A stretch of DNA of 64,000 bases from Phytophthora sp. 'mugwort' (GCA_033558025.1 JAUCEF010000016.1:3472001-3536000); one strand, 5' to 3'. Positions 42,186 to 54,489 are shown, counted from the stretch's first letter. The notes: a model not told the origin generated them from the letters alone. Translations and numbers: made by a program.

Positions 42186-42875
42186 GGCGTTCTCGAGGTA
42201 TTTACGGTTGCGAGTCCATAGAAGAATAGCCGTGCGTTTGGAGTTGTAGGCAGCAGCAGCTAGGAAAGGGTAGAATGCTCGATGATTCTACGGATGCACT
42301 TCGTGGTAGCTAGGTGATTTATTACCGCGAGCTTCTTTCGCACGGGCTCTGAGGTGACCTTGTACTGCTGCACGTGTCTACCCCTGTCACCGCGGCTTCA
42401 TCTTCCTTTCGGAGGCGCGCGCGCCATTCGAAACTGATGGCAGCGACGCAGATCAAAAATTTGGGCGGCATAATACCGGTATACCGGCATTTTTGGATGT
42501 GACTGCCTACATGCGATTTCCTGTACTTGTAATTCGAGCATGTGATGGGCTCGCTGTGAGGTGTATCCCTTAATCCGTTGTAGCTCTCTACATGCGAAAT
42601 GCGGTTAGTGTTCATTATATCAATATCTATATAAAATAGCTATGGGCAGCCCTCAACGGTTTAGTCGACGTATATGGCTGGTCATGCAGGATACCGAACG
42701 TCGAATTCCCAGCGAAATACGCACATATCCCAGTTAATAATATATAATCACAGTCGAGTGGAGCCAGGAGCGAAGCGGCGAAGCAGTGACCTATGGTTAG
42801 AAGAGGGCTATCACGCTAGTGTCCAGCCCCTAGAGCATTAATTATCCGTAGCATAATATTAGATACCGTTCACCC

Positions 42876-42900
42876 TAATTAGTCGTGTGATGACTAATTA
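42876..42900. repeat. Inverted repeat TAATTAGTC / GACTAATTA
   Basis: 9-bp perfect arms (42876-42884, 42892-42900) with a 7-nt loop, between the two pogo-type elements; possibly part of an element end. Confidence 0.6.
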
Positions 42901-43379
42901 TGGTGTACGGCTCGGGACCCCAACCTCCCTGTTTTAAATCCCGTGTTTCTCGAAAACTACTTACAAATAATAAAAAATGCACCACGCTCGACGAGATCTA
43001 CCAGATATGGTCTCTTTTATCAATTTTAGTAGTACACAAAATCAAATATCAAAAACGATGGGATTACTATCAAAGGTGCCGACCGGCCGTTTCGAGTCGC
43101 TGGGGCTGACCGCAAACCATCCTGGGTGGTCTCGAGAATGAGCTCTTTGACTTGATCGTGGAGCGGCGGTCGCGGAAGGAGAAGTTCACAGGAAGTCGAT
43201 CGCAACTGGTAAGTCTAAGGTAAGTCATCGCTTTCGTGGCCCCCTGTCAGTTTGTAGCCAACAATATCGACCAATGGAACCGCCTGATTTGAAACTGATC
43301 GGTTTGATTAGCTGAAATTAATGAAAGGCTCTTAACGCAGGTACCCTCGGATAGCTTGTGAACCGTCGCTTCGAGAAGG

Positions 43380-44856
43380 GCGAGGAGGCCATCATGGCCT
43401 ACATTGACAAGGACTTACAGGCAGCAGTTCAAGCGATCTCAACGGCGAGAAGCGGGCGGTTGCGTGCGCAAGGACTGGAATTTCTGTAAGCGCTATGAAG
43501 AAGTGGGTGGCTGTTGCCCGCGCTGGACGGCCAGTCGAGTATCGACGGCGAGACCCTCCTCCGTTAACAGAGGAGGCGGAGAAAAGCGTCGAGGAGTGGG
43601 TACTGGGGAGGCAATTGGCTGGGTGTCTGGTTGATCGTCAGTGCGTTCTCGCGAAGCCTCGCAACTTGTCGCCGAGGTAACGGTGGGGTGAAGGCTGGTA
43701 CCGTCGCTTCCTTCAGCGGCACCCCAACTTGTGCCTCCGTCGCTCGCAATCCGTTACTCAAGTGCGCAACACCGTCGAGATTGTTGATCTAACTACGCTC
43801 TTTGGTTCACTAGCGAAGGTGATTATTGAGAATGGCATGGGATCTCTTCGCATTTTTAATGTTGACGAAACTGCATTTGAGACGAATAAGAAGACGCCAA
43901 AGGTGGTAGTGGCCCAAGGATCGAAGAATGTATGGCACACCGACACCCACACCAATTTTCACCTGTCGATTGTGGTATGTGCAAGCGCTAGCAGATATGT
44001 TGTTCCCCCTCTATTCATATTTCCTGGTGAGAGTGTGGAGCTTAAGGTGCTAAAAGATTGCACGATACATGGCGCGGCCGTGACGACGACGGAAAAGGCT
44101 TTTATGAACGTTTGTTATTTGAGCAGTGGCTGGCGTTTTTGGGCAATGCCGTTCCCACCCCTGTTAAAAGGCCACTACTTTTCGTGTTGGACGGCTGCAC
44201 TTCTCATTACTCCACGACAATTCTTGCGACTGCCAAAAATTACGACAATCTGCTGATATTTCTACCAGCAAACGGAACGCACCTTCTGCAGCCGCTCGAC
44301 ATTGCCGTTTTCTCGTCGTTCAAGGCCAAGTTGAAGTTGCTCGTCCAGGAATTGTGCCGTGACAATGGGGAGGTGAACGTCAACAAGGCGACGGCTGCTC
44401 GATTGGCGTCGCTGACGTGGGACGCCTGCAACTTCGGCAAGCATATTAAGTCGGGGTTCGAGAGCTGCAGTATTTACCCTCTATCGCTTGTCAAGATGCA
44501 GAGCAAGCTGACCAACTTCCAGCGACATGGCGCTCCGTCCCAAGTGCAGCGTGCAAAATGGCTACAGGTGAAGCAAGTTGTCCAGCAAGAAATTTTAGTC
44601 CTACCCGCCCCTGTTCAAAAAGCGGAAGCAGCGCAAAACAGTGACAGTGTCCGGACGACTTCTTACACAAGAACTGCTGGACGAGATAGCTCTAGCTCAG
44701 CCGATGCCCAGAGCGAAGAGACCAAAGCGGCTTCAGAAGAAAGCGGGAGCAGCAGCGCCTGCACCGATGCCTGTCGCACCGCCAATCGAGTATGAATTCG
44801 TGGTTTGTAGATGCACTGCGAAACTTAATAAAATGTTGAGTCTGCTCGTTGATTAA
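43380..44856 (+). pseudogene. Pogo/Jerky-like DDE transposase, nearly complete, frameshifted
   Basis: 43395-43470 reads EEAIMAYIDKDLQAAVQAIS (HTH start); 43495-43680 reads LTEEAEKSVEEWVLGRQLAG, then VDRQCVLAKP (CENP-B-like second half). 43729-44256 contains LRIFNVDETAFET (first Asp) and VPPLFIFPG. From about 44100 the frame switches to 44058-44795: LLFVLDGCTSHYS (second Asp), LPANGTHLLQPLDIAVFSSF (third Asp), then a Ser/Glu-rich tail. A third frame at the end (44641-44856) holds a basic KRPKRLQKK tail. Few lesions, so younger than the minus-strand pogo copy 1.2 kb away; the two families are not the same. Confidence 0.65.
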
Positions 44857-45166
44857 TTGTTGTGAGCACTCAACCCATACTTACCAGGAATTGACAGATA
44901 GGTTAGGTTCATACTGAACTCAAGTCAAAAGGGGCCACAAAACTGGCACGCAGAGAATGGTTGCGTTACGAAGTTGGCCAACAATGCGTACAAGAAGCAA
45001 GGCGCACCAGGCCTAAAAAAATCACTAAAATAGTAGATACGCTCCTGGTTTCGATGGTGCCCTTAGTTTTGTTGTCGCCTCTCTGCAAGGGGAGTTTGGG
45101 GTGATGGAATTTAGTGCATTGAAAAGGGCTACGAAAGCGATGACTTACCTTAGGCTCTACCTTAGA

Positions 45167-45187
45167 CCCCCCCAAAAAAAAAAAAAA
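45167..45187. repeat. C7 A14 homopolymer run
   Basis: Simple sequence, read directly. Confidence 0.9.
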
Positions 45188-45345
45188 TACAACTTAACTA
45201 AATTTTCCGGACGAGATGTATTGAACGCCGGTGTTTTATTCGGTAAATTACGTTATTTAGGACGCAGAGAACGGTATACATACATACCTAGACGGGTACT
45301 GTATCCTCCAGTCCTCTAGACGGTTACAGCAGGTCCCGTTTGGCA

Positions 45346-46116
45346 TTAGCATAAGTTTTCGATGAAGAAATCGAGTGACTCATTCAGCGTCGGGAGGTCG
45401 TCCGCATCCACGAGGGCGACGACCGAGTGGTCGAAGAGGAAAGCCGACGATACTGAGGATGGCGAAGCTCCATCATGATCCGTTATCGGGTACAAATCAT
45501 TGTCGTCCAGCTCCACCGAGACGATCGTGGGGCGTTGGAACTCGGGCGTTTTAACCGCAACGGGGGCTTTCACTATCAGCGTCGATGGAGTTATCACTGG
45601 AACTTTGTATTTAACCTCGTGGTGATGACTTTGATGTGCGTGTTTGTTTCGCAGTTTAGGTGGTAGGTTGATAAGCGTACGCAGTGCTAAGGCGTCGTGG
45701 TCGATGCGGTTTTCTTGCCATAAGCGAATAGCCTTCCCCGTTTGCATACTATGAAGGCGGCGGCAGACTTTTTCCTGATATTTTTGTGCGTGAGTCTGCA
45801 CTTGACGCACCGATCGAGTGCCGACGTGTTCCGTGATGGCTTTCCACTGTCCCGGTGGGTATTTCTTGAGAGCTTCGAGGAAGCGGTCGTGCTCCTCGCT
45901 GGACCAGACGCCCACGGTTCGGCACGGCTGAGAATGCTTCGTCATTGTTGACCGCGTAGGGCTGGGCGCGGCAGCGGTCGGAGAGGAAAATATCATCATT
46001 GCTGTGGTTGAGGCTCGTACTGTAGCAATATCCGTCATGAGAGAAAATTGAACAATGACTGGCGTCCTCCGAGGCGAGAACAGGACAAAGAAACTGGGAC
46101 AGCTGGCGCTCGACAT
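45346..46116 (-). CDS. SHAQKYF-type single-MYB transcription factor
   Basis: The longest frame gives 256 residues from the ATG at 46116; later in-frame ATGs at 46038 and 45945 are equally possible, since the N-terminus before the domain is not conserved with the paralogue at 58395. One MYB repeat lies at about residues 69-121: GVWSSEEHDRFLEALKKYPP then QWKAITEHVGTRS and QVQTHAQKYQEK, the THAQKY form of the SHAQKYF third helix that contacts DNA. Nuclear role expected. The tail is His-rich around residue 162, then acidic, and ends LNESLDFFIENLC, a motif shared with the second MYB gene. No intron is needed. Targets unknown. Confidence 0.8.
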   Translation of the reverse strand: MSSASCPSFFVLFSPRRTPVIVQFSLMTDIATVRASTTAMMIFSSPTAAAPSPTRSTMTKHSQPCRTVGVWSSEEHDRFLEALKKYPPGQWKAITEHVGTRSVRQVQTHAQKYQEKVCRRLHSMQTGKAIRLWQENRIDHDALALRTLINLPPKLRNKHAHQSHHHEVKYKVPVITPSTLIVKAPVAVKTPEFQRPTIVSVELDDNDLYPITDHDGASPSSVSSAFLFDHSVVALVDADDLPTLNESLDFFIENLC

Positions 46117-46324
46117 GCGACATCACATATGTTTTGGGCCACAGGGTCGTAATGCATGGTTCATTGTGCAGTAGAACGAACCTGTTAAGTGTAAATGTCG
46201 ACATTTAAACCCCTCTGTCTTTCCGGGCCACAACCTGGGTTCGTTGTGGCTTGAAGTCCAGATAGCGCCGCGAAATTTGAGCACAGAAGGCCGAAAGTTT
46301 CCAGTGACGCTGACCAGCGCCTGA

Positions 46325-46400
46325 TTTTAAGTGACCGGGTGGTCAGGCTTGTGGCCAGCGACGGGCTTGGCTCGAATCTCGGCAGAAATTAACGTGTTGC
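46325..46400 (+). repeat. Possible tRNA-derived SINE head
   Basis: TGACCGGGTGG (46332-46342) and GGCTCGAATCTC (46369-46380) resemble A and B boxes with 26 nt between, each with two or more deviations. A weak candidate. Confidence 0.3.
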
Positions 46401-46484
46401 CTTACGCAATGTTTTGGCAACCCAGATGCCCATTGACGCGAACGAATATGAAACTGGTAGCATTTTTTCTAGCGAATTAACTTA

Positions 46485-46787
46485 ATGCTAGTTGATTCGT
46501 TGGAAAAAAATCTGGGTATCGACTTTTCGATGTTTTTGATACACAAGGTTTTCAACGGCGAATACTTGACACCTCGAAGCCTGTTTCCAGAAGGTCGGCA
46601 TTCCCTCATATCGCAGGCTGTAAATGCAGCTGACGGGTTACCTCTGTCCACTGGTCAGTGCTGGCAAAGCTGTGAACTCGCACGCATGCGTGTGTCTAAC
46701 TTAGTCCGGGCACATGGTATACCAAGTGGTAGAAAAATTTTGAACACGAGCTGCTGTGCCTTTCACTACGGAATTTTTCCGAAATAA
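46485..46787 (+). other. Unassigned 100-codon frame
   Basis: MLVDSLEKNLGIDFSMFLIH and following residues read plausibly as protein but match no family I know. It lies between the MYB and myosin genes. Could be a repeat remnant; not claimed as a gene. Confidence 0.2.
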
Positions 46788-47041
46788 TCAAAACAATGAC
46801 ACACAAGATGGCACCAACGCTTCGTCAATGTCATGCTCAGTTTTTCCTGTTCCCTCCTTCTGTTAGTCTCCTAGTGGCTCCTATACGACGAAAAAGTTGA
46901 AGTCTTTCGTCGCCACTGAAGCCGACCCAGGTGTCATCGATTGCTACCCAATCTACCACTAAGACACATACCTATCCACAGGTCGTCCCTCGATCTACTT
47001 CCTCTTTAACGTTCTCCACTGTGTCGTCTCAGCTGTTCGTT

Positions 47042-50000
47042 CTACTTGTTCCGATGGAAGAACGAATTGCGGGGGTTGTGGTCGCTGTTGTGATTGCTGC
47101 GGCCAGAGCGGAAGATACTGGAGCGATAACTGCTCGGACTACCCGACGAAATGGCAGAGTTCTCCATAGGTGAGAGACTCAGCGTAGACGAAGACATCCG
47201 ACTGCTTGAGTTGCGGCTCGTGGAGTTCGCAAGGATCGAAATACGCTGGAAATCCTCCACCTCCATCACTGGAGAGCGTTCTACCCGTGGGTGTGACAAA
47301 GTAGAGCGCTGACTCCCTTGCTGCTCCAACTGAGACAACGTAATCCGCATACTCGTTCCAATAAACTCCTTCGTGTGCACATGCACCTGAACATCTGGTC
47401 GCTCTGCCAGCTTAGGGATCACCAGCTGCATAAATCCATCCAACATCATCGGAGTCACATACTTGAGCTCGACGCCCATGGGGAACGTATCAGACACAAT
47501 GGGACCGCCATCCAGGACGTTCTTGAGCCATCGCGTCATATAGTCTAACTTCTTCGGGTTGCCTTGTGCCCAGTCCGTGAGCAACCGTTTCCATGGCACA
47601 GAACCCAGCGAGTAGTGCATCGGTGGTGGGAAATTACGGATCTCTTCCCAATGATCTTTAACACGACGTGCATTGCCCTTGCTCGAGACTTTGCTCTTGG
47701 CATGTGCGATACGCGCAGCACTTTTCAATAACAAATGGTGAGCCTCAGCAGACTTCTGGTCCATGATACCGTTCGCTGCCGCCGTAGCAAGCAGCGACTT
47801 GTCGGACGACAACGAAGTCAATGAACCGCGACCACCAGTAGGGGGCATCGCACTGGTAGCTTGTGTGATACTGCCAATATCCGTAGGCAGCTCGCGTGAC
47901 TCGCAAATGTACGAGCGTAGCTTCTCGTACTCCGCTTCGATCGCAGCCAAATACGTCAGATCCTTGCTTTCCTGGTCACGGTGTGCCAGCTTCTGCACCT
48001 GTTCACCAACCTCCTTGGACTGTTGCCAGTTCTTAAGCGTGCGGTTCTCGGTCTTAAGTCGCTGGATCTCAGCCTCCTGCTTCTCAAGTTGCTGACGCAA
48101 CTTCTCGTTCTCTTCGTGAAGCGCAGTGATCACTTCGTGGCTCTCGTCCAAGATCCCACTCGTGCCACTGAACCGACTGGTAAGCATCGATCCTCGAGTC
48201 GAACTACTGCTACTGGTGCCACGGTCACTCCCAGGACCGGACGCGTGTGGCACATCTGACGGACTCAATGAACGGTGTTTACCAGACGGTGACATCTTCG
48301 CTCCAGTATGCACCTGCTTCCTGTCCAGTTTCATTTGAAGCTGTGCCACTTTCGACCCGAGCTCCTTGTAGGCCTTTTCCTTCTCCATCTTCCGCAGGAA
48401 CACGAGACGCAACAGCGAAAAGCGGAAGAATCCTTGCAGTCTTCGAACAGCAGCACGCTTCTTGAGATAATGTCGACGCTCTGTGTGCATGCGGCAATAA
48501 GCCTGGAAACGCACGATGCAGTAGTCAAACTTGAGCACACGATACATTTTCCGAGCTGCTAGACCACGAGCCTGAGCCTGTAGCAGCACTACACCTCGAC
48601 GAAGCCTCAAGTATCGTTTGTGGATCACATAACGACGCCAATACTTCTGAATGACCACAATCCGTCGCTTTTGTCGTAGGAAATGGCGGCGCATAAGCCA
48701 GCAGCGCACGTTCTTCTGCAGCACGATCGCATACTTGCGGAGCGCCCATCCACGTTTGGTCTCAAGCTCTTCTAAAACCCCTTCACGGAAGTATACACGA
48801 GTCAGGCCTACCTGATAATCCTGAATGTTGCGTCCTGGCAACAGTTTCTCCATCAACTCTTCGCACTGAGTCTTAATACGCTCCGTGTCTGAGTCACTGA
48901 TAGACTTTTTCTGCGTCGGAACTGCGCCAGTGAGCAGCACACGGAACTTCTTAATACACTCCAGATGTGGCATACGACTGGGGTACGCACTACGAGACAC
49001 ACGGATCGCTTCAATGACACCAGCGCAGCGCAATTGGCTCACAATGTCGCCGTGCGAGAAGCAATTGGCACTTTTCAGCGGGTTGGGCTTCAAACAGCGC
49101 ACATAGTGCACCTCAGTGAGCCCAATTTTTTCCATAAGTTGTGACAAACTCTCTTTGAACTGAGTGCCGACCGTTGTCCGTCGTGTCTGTGCGTGACCTC
49201 CCTTCTTCCCACTGCTACTGCGCGTCCTGCCACGAGCAATTGATGCATTATTACCCGCATTGCTGGCGTTCACATCATCTGTGAACATTTTCGACAGGAT
49301 TTTAAGCTTCGACTTGCTCATGCACTGCTTAATATCCGGCAAAATGGCGTCGCGGTGCTTGTCGAGGAAGCCTGACGCGTCATACGTCACTTTCCCAGCG
49401 TAATGGTAGATGGAGAATGCGCACTTGTTCAGTCGAGGAGTCTCTAGCAGCGGATTATTCTCCATCACGGCACCCAATTTGCTAGCAAACGACGCGTCTG
49501 TGCCCGTCGCAAGCAGCGATTCCTCATTCAAAAAGCTGATAACACCCAAGCGGCCTTCAATGAGATTCAGCACATCCTGGTTGTCTGCAAATGTAATATG
49601 CGACCACGAAATGTTTTCCTCTTCGTACTCAATCTGCACCGTCTTCAATACGTCCTGTACAAATTTCTGTTGCAATTTTTCGTTCGCGTAATTGATACAG
49701 AATTGTTCAAACGAGTTGGTCTCAAAATGCTCAAACCCAAAGATATCAAGAATACCAATAAATGAGCCGGCGCCTTTCGTTTTCACACCAATCGTCTGGT
49801 TAATCTGCTCCACGAGCCACAGGAAAAGCTTCGAGTACAGGCTTTTGGCCAGCGCATCCCGACAATCCGCCGCCTGATCGTGCGTCATCGGCTTGAGAAT
49901 CACTTCCCGACCCACAAACACGTTGCGATTGCACACAGCGCGTTCCAGTGCGTCGACCTCCACGCCCAGCAGACGACAGGCCACAGCGAAGTGCTTCAGA

Positions 50001-51859
50001 TCCACAAGCTGCGAAGCATCCACGTCTCCATTCCTCGTGGTGAATGCCGTCTCGCCCAAGTGCAGCACAGCACCCAGGATCTGGATAATTTCCAGCTGTA
50101 GCGGCTGTTCAATGCCGACAAGTTCCAGAGCTTCACGTGTCCGACTCAAATCGCCCTCTTCGTCGCCTCCGGGAGCTTCTGCCAGCTCCGAAACGTACTT
50201 GAACGAGTCAACCGTATCGAGCTCCAGCTCTGGAAACTGTTGGCGTTGTGCCAATAACTGGTAGAAAATATGGAAATTGCGCTCTCCGTCCGCCTGTGTC
50301 GTGACTCGACTTTTTTCTAGCAAATAGGTGCGCGATCTGGCACCAATCAATTGACCTTCGAGTGTGAACTGAAGTTCCGTGAATTTGCCAAACCTACTGG
50401 AGTTGTCATTGCGCACGGTTTTGGCATTGCCAAAAGACTCAAGCAGCGGGTTGGCCTGGATAATCTGCTGAATGACCTTCGAGTTTGAATTTGTGGCAAG
50501 AGCCGCCAAGTGACTCATGACGATCTTTGTCGTCTCCGTTTTGCCAGCTCCGGACTCACCCGACACGAGGATGCTCTGGTTTTCCTGTTTCTGTCGCATG
50601 TTGAAAAAAGCCTCCATAGACACGGCGTAGACGTGCGGGGCCTTGTTCTCCCGCTTGCCGTCGCTGAATTTCTCCATTATCTGCTTTGAATACAGATCCA
50701 ACCATTGATACGGGTTCACGGCAATACAGATGCGTCCCGTGTACGTGTCTGATAAAAAATATAAATATTGTCAATAAGAATGCATAAAAACATTAGTCAC
50801 GGTGTGAGCCAACTCAATGACAAAAGTAACAAAATTTGGCAATGGCAAAAACGTACATGGCATGCGGCGGAAAAACCTCCTTCTCAAGTTGTAGAGGATG
50901 GACGCCTCGTGCAAATGATCGATAAGAATCATGTCCTCGAAGCCATTAGCGTTTTCGCTCGAGTTCTGAAGCGGCAGAGACGGCTTGTTGTCGCCCGACT
51001 CCACCGACGTGTTTTTGGTGCTGAGTGCCTCCAGCACTGACGCATCCGTGAGGTCCACGGCACGCTGCGAGCCGGCAAACGCCTTGAGGTCGCGTTCGGA
51101 TGGGATGAGCTCCAGCACGGACGCGTCCTTGGGACCCACGACCTCATCCAACCGAACCGTGAGCTGCTTGCCGTCGCCACTGGCGCCGCAGATCACGCCG
51201 GGCAGCCACACGTGCTCTGTGTCTGGCGCATATACCTGTGTGAAGAGGAAAAAGATGGAAAACTTGTCATTAGCCTAAGGCAACAGGGGAGGCAAAGACA
51301 GCATGTTGCCCAAGCCAAAGGCCGGCTAGGTGCACCTTAATTCCCTCCATTGGTTTATGCCCCTTCGACGCCGCGTTCAACTCTGTGCTGGCGCTGTGAG
51401 AGTGTGTCCTCTAGACTGACGCGACTGGCGGGCTTGCTACCCCTGCAGCTCGTGCCGTCGTCTGAGCGAGTGACTCCTTTTCTCGCTGTGCCTTTGCTTG
51501 CTCCCCCTCTTCAGATGCGAATAGGGTAAAAAATGGAACCAGCCAATTACAACGCGCAAATTCGGCAAAAAAGTGGCTTCACTCGTGTGGCGCACAAATT
51601 TTGTGTCTTGACGACGCCTTGACGGCTCCTTAATTTGCACAGCATATCGCGGCGACGAGGGCTCCACAACGCCGTAAATACTGTATGTACTTACCGTGAT
51701 TATCGGTGCGGTGGGGGCTCCGTGCCGAACATAAGCTGCGGCCGCATTGGCGAGACGGTCGCTGAGCTCCAAGTCAGATGGCAACGTTAGTCGCGAAAAA
51801 AAGGTGACGAAAAAATCAGAGCGCGCAAATTGGACCAAAAACGCGAAATAGGGCGACAT
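47042..51859 (-). CDS. Unconventional myosin heavy chain (three exons)
   Basis: Exons on the minus strand: 51859-51695, 51235-50857 and 50748-47042, total 4251 nt, 1416 residues. Introns (459 and 108 nt) have GTAAGT...CACAG and GTACGT...ATCAG and keep the frame. ATP-driven actin motor. Motor domain: GRICIAVNPYQW, P-loop GESGAGKTETT (about 245), NDNSSRFGKF switch I, DIFGFEHFETNSFEQ switch II, and YVRCLKPN. About five or six IQ-like motifs (residues about 851-967) should bind calmodulin-like chains. A Ser-rich linker, a short coiled coil (about 1054-1100) and a conserved-looking module (residues about 1204-1317, with HWEEIRNFPPPMHYSLGS) follow. Ser-rich basic tail. Class not assigned; oomycete-specific classes exist. 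All motor motifs intact. The start is the only ATG in exon 1. Confidence 0.87.
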
Positions 51860-51888
51860 ATTTCGGGCGGCTACGATCCAACGGCACC
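51860..51888. promoter_or_regulatory. 29 bp shared start region of divergent myosin and oligopeptidase B genes
   Basis: The chosen ATGs (51859 minus, 51889 plus) leave 29 bases. Transcription starts of each gene must lie inside the other gene's first exon or leader, so 5' ends overlap. No Inr or TATA motif is visible here. Confidence 0.45.
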
Positions 51889-54350
51889 ATGATGCGCACA
51901 CGCGTCGCTGCGGGGCTTCTCGGTGCCGCTACTCGCCGTTCCGGGCTATCCGCTCGCCGTGCTTCTACACGGCGTTTACATGCGTCTGCGGTGACACAAC
52001 AGCAGCCCGTATGCCTCTCAACTGTCGACACATCCTGGGAGTGGCTCAAAGATCCCGAGAACCCTCGTTTGCAACGGTTCTTCAAGGTTTGTCGGCGTTT
52101 TGCCAGTACGTTCACTTGCAATTATCTAAACAAAATATTACAATGTGCGCCATGCCAGTTGGAGCGAAATTACCTGGCGAGCCAACTGTCCAAGCCTAAG
52201 TTCTGGAAAGTAGAGCGCGCGTTCAACGTGGAGCTTCATAACCGCTTATTGCGCGAAGACTTCAGCATCCCCGAATGCATCGGCAAGTATGAGTATTTCA
52301 TGAAGCAAGCGCCGGGCGAAAACTTCCCCGTTTACTACCGCCGGCTTAAGTGTGTGGAATCAGATGCAACGGCAACTTCAACGAAAGACGAAGTGGTGCT
52401 AAACCAGAACGTGGAGCCTTCATTTAACGACGGATTTCAGTTCGTATCGGGGATGAAAATCTCCCCGGATGCAACGCAACTGTTGTTGGTTATGGAGAAC
52501 GAGAACGAACAGTGTCGAGCGGTGCTGAGGGACCTTAAGTCGGGCAAATTGCAGCCACTAGAAGGAGTCACCGGCATTAAAAACGTCGAGTGGAGCTCGG
52601 CCTCGCCGCCGATACGGGGATTCTACTTTACCAAGGTGGACGGACACGGACGGCCGTTTGCCGTGTACAGGTACAACTTAACGACTCACACGCAAGAACT
52701 GGTACGTGACGTGATCGGTGATTTAGTTGAAGTGAAAAAAAATGGCAAGTTCAGAAATGACTGACAAAGAAAACGGGGATGCGTTTGCAACATGGCAAAA
52801 TTATTTTGGTGAGATAGATCTACGAGGAACACGACGAAGCTTTCTTCGTGGATGTATCACAAACGAAGGACGCCCGGTTCGTGCTCATTAATTGCAACTC
52901 CAAGAACACGTCCGAGATCTACGCGATGGACGGCCACGACATTGGCGCGCGGCCTCAGCTACTGCGTAGGCGCGAGACTGGCACGTTGTACTTTGTAGAT
53001 CATGCGGCGGGGCAGTTTTTCATTGTCACGAATGCTGACGGCGCACTTAACTACAAAATCGCGACATCCAAGTGGCATTCAGAAGCCGCGGAGTCAAAAT
53101 CATCCTCGATTGGGCAATGGCAGACACTTGTTCCTGAGCATGAGGACGTCAAAATTGAAGATGTGGATTTATTTAAGAACTATTTGGTGCTATACGAACG
53201 CGTGGGCAGTGTTCCATGTATTCGAGTGTGCGACTTGCGTAAGCAGAGATCTCCCGAGTCCAGTGCTCGTCATTACGTCCCGTTGCCCAAAGAACTTGAG
53301 ATTTGCCGTGTCACGCCAGGAGTTAATCGCGATTATGAAGCAGATCGCGTGCGTTTCCAAGTGAGTACGCCACTGGTCCCGGAGATTGTGTTCGACTACG
53401 ATATGAAGAGCCGTAAGCTGCACGTGCTCAAGGAAACGCAAGTGACAGATCGCTCATACTTAAACAGTGACGGTAGCCACATGGCCACAACGTCGTCGTT
53501 TAAGCGAGAGCAGTACGTTTGCAAGCGATACTACGTGCCTAGCATGAGCAGTCTGGGAGTGAAGATCCCGCTGACCCTCATCCACCGTCACAATATAACT
53601 CTAAATGGGCAGAACCCGACGCTGCTGATTGGGTATGGAGCATATGGAACCAACCTTGAAGCTGATTTCGAACTGGAACATTTGAGTTTACTGGAACGTG
53701 GATGGGTGATTGCACTTGCGCATGTGCGTGGTGGCGGTGAACTAGGGTTACAATGGTACCAGGCTGGCAAGAGCATGCAAAAACGACATACATTTGATGA
53801 CTATGTATCGTGTACTCATCACTTATTGGATGCAGGCTTCACGAATCCGAAACGACTTGCAGGAAAAGGAGTGAGTGCTGGTGGGTTAATCATGGGGTAC
53901 GTGGCTAACGAGTATCCGCAACTCTACCAGGCTTTAATCATGAAAGTACCGTTCGTCGACATTCTCGCGACAATGCAAGACCCGACTTTACCTCTGACAG
54001 TTCATGAATACGACGAGTGGGGCGACCCGAGTGGACCAAAGGCTCACGAGTATATTCAATCTTACGCACCATGCGAAAATGTGCGCGAGAATCAGGTGTA
54101 CCCTGCCATGTTTATCACTGGCAGCATGAATGACCACCGAGTGCAGTTCTGGGAACCTGCCAAATGGATGTACAAGATGCGAAAAGTGCAGGCCACACTA
54201 CCGAAGCGTGACAAGCGTCTCATGCTGCTGAAAATGACTGAGGACGAGGGTCATTTCGGCGGTGGCGGTCGTCTGGAACAGTTGGAAGAGAGTGCCATGG
54301 AGATTGCATTCCTATATCAAGCGTTGCATCTGCCGTTCCCACAAAAATAA
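51889..54350 (+). CDS. Oligopeptidase B-like S9A serine peptidase, probably mitochondrial (three exons)
   Basis: Exons 51889-52086, 52159-52701 and 52818-54350 give 757 residues. Intron 1 (72 nt, GTTTGT...GCCAG) has no stop and is a multiple of three, so the genomic frame reads through it; its removal restores RFFK-LERNYL. Intron 2 is 116 nt (GTACGT...GATAG). The N-terminus is rich in Arg/Ala/Ser without acidic residues (first 35), a mitochondrial presequence pattern. A seven-bladed propeller region precedes the hydrolase domain with the triad Ser600 (GVSAGG), Asp686 (NDHRV) and His726 (EGHFGGGG). YDEWGDP is typical of oligopeptidase B, which cuts short peptides after Lys or Arg. Divergent from myosin. 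Confidence 0.85.
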
Positions 54351-54489
54351 GTCGTTTTTGCACTCAGTTTTCGTGGCAAATGCTCGTATAAATAGAGGTT
54401 TCTATTTATGGATAAAAGAGTTTTTTTTGCCAATGTGGTATTCAAGCGAAATAGATTAGTAGATTACATTTGTGCAGAAAGCTGTCAGA

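Noticed and set aside
45749..46204. Alternative minus-strand 151-codon frame overlapping the MYB gene
   Set aside because: The frame lacks the MYB repeat and would compete with a clear domain-bearing frame.
54472..54489. GTG start of the SAM/F-box-like protein
   Set aside because: Not an ATG; the first in-frame ATG is 54490.
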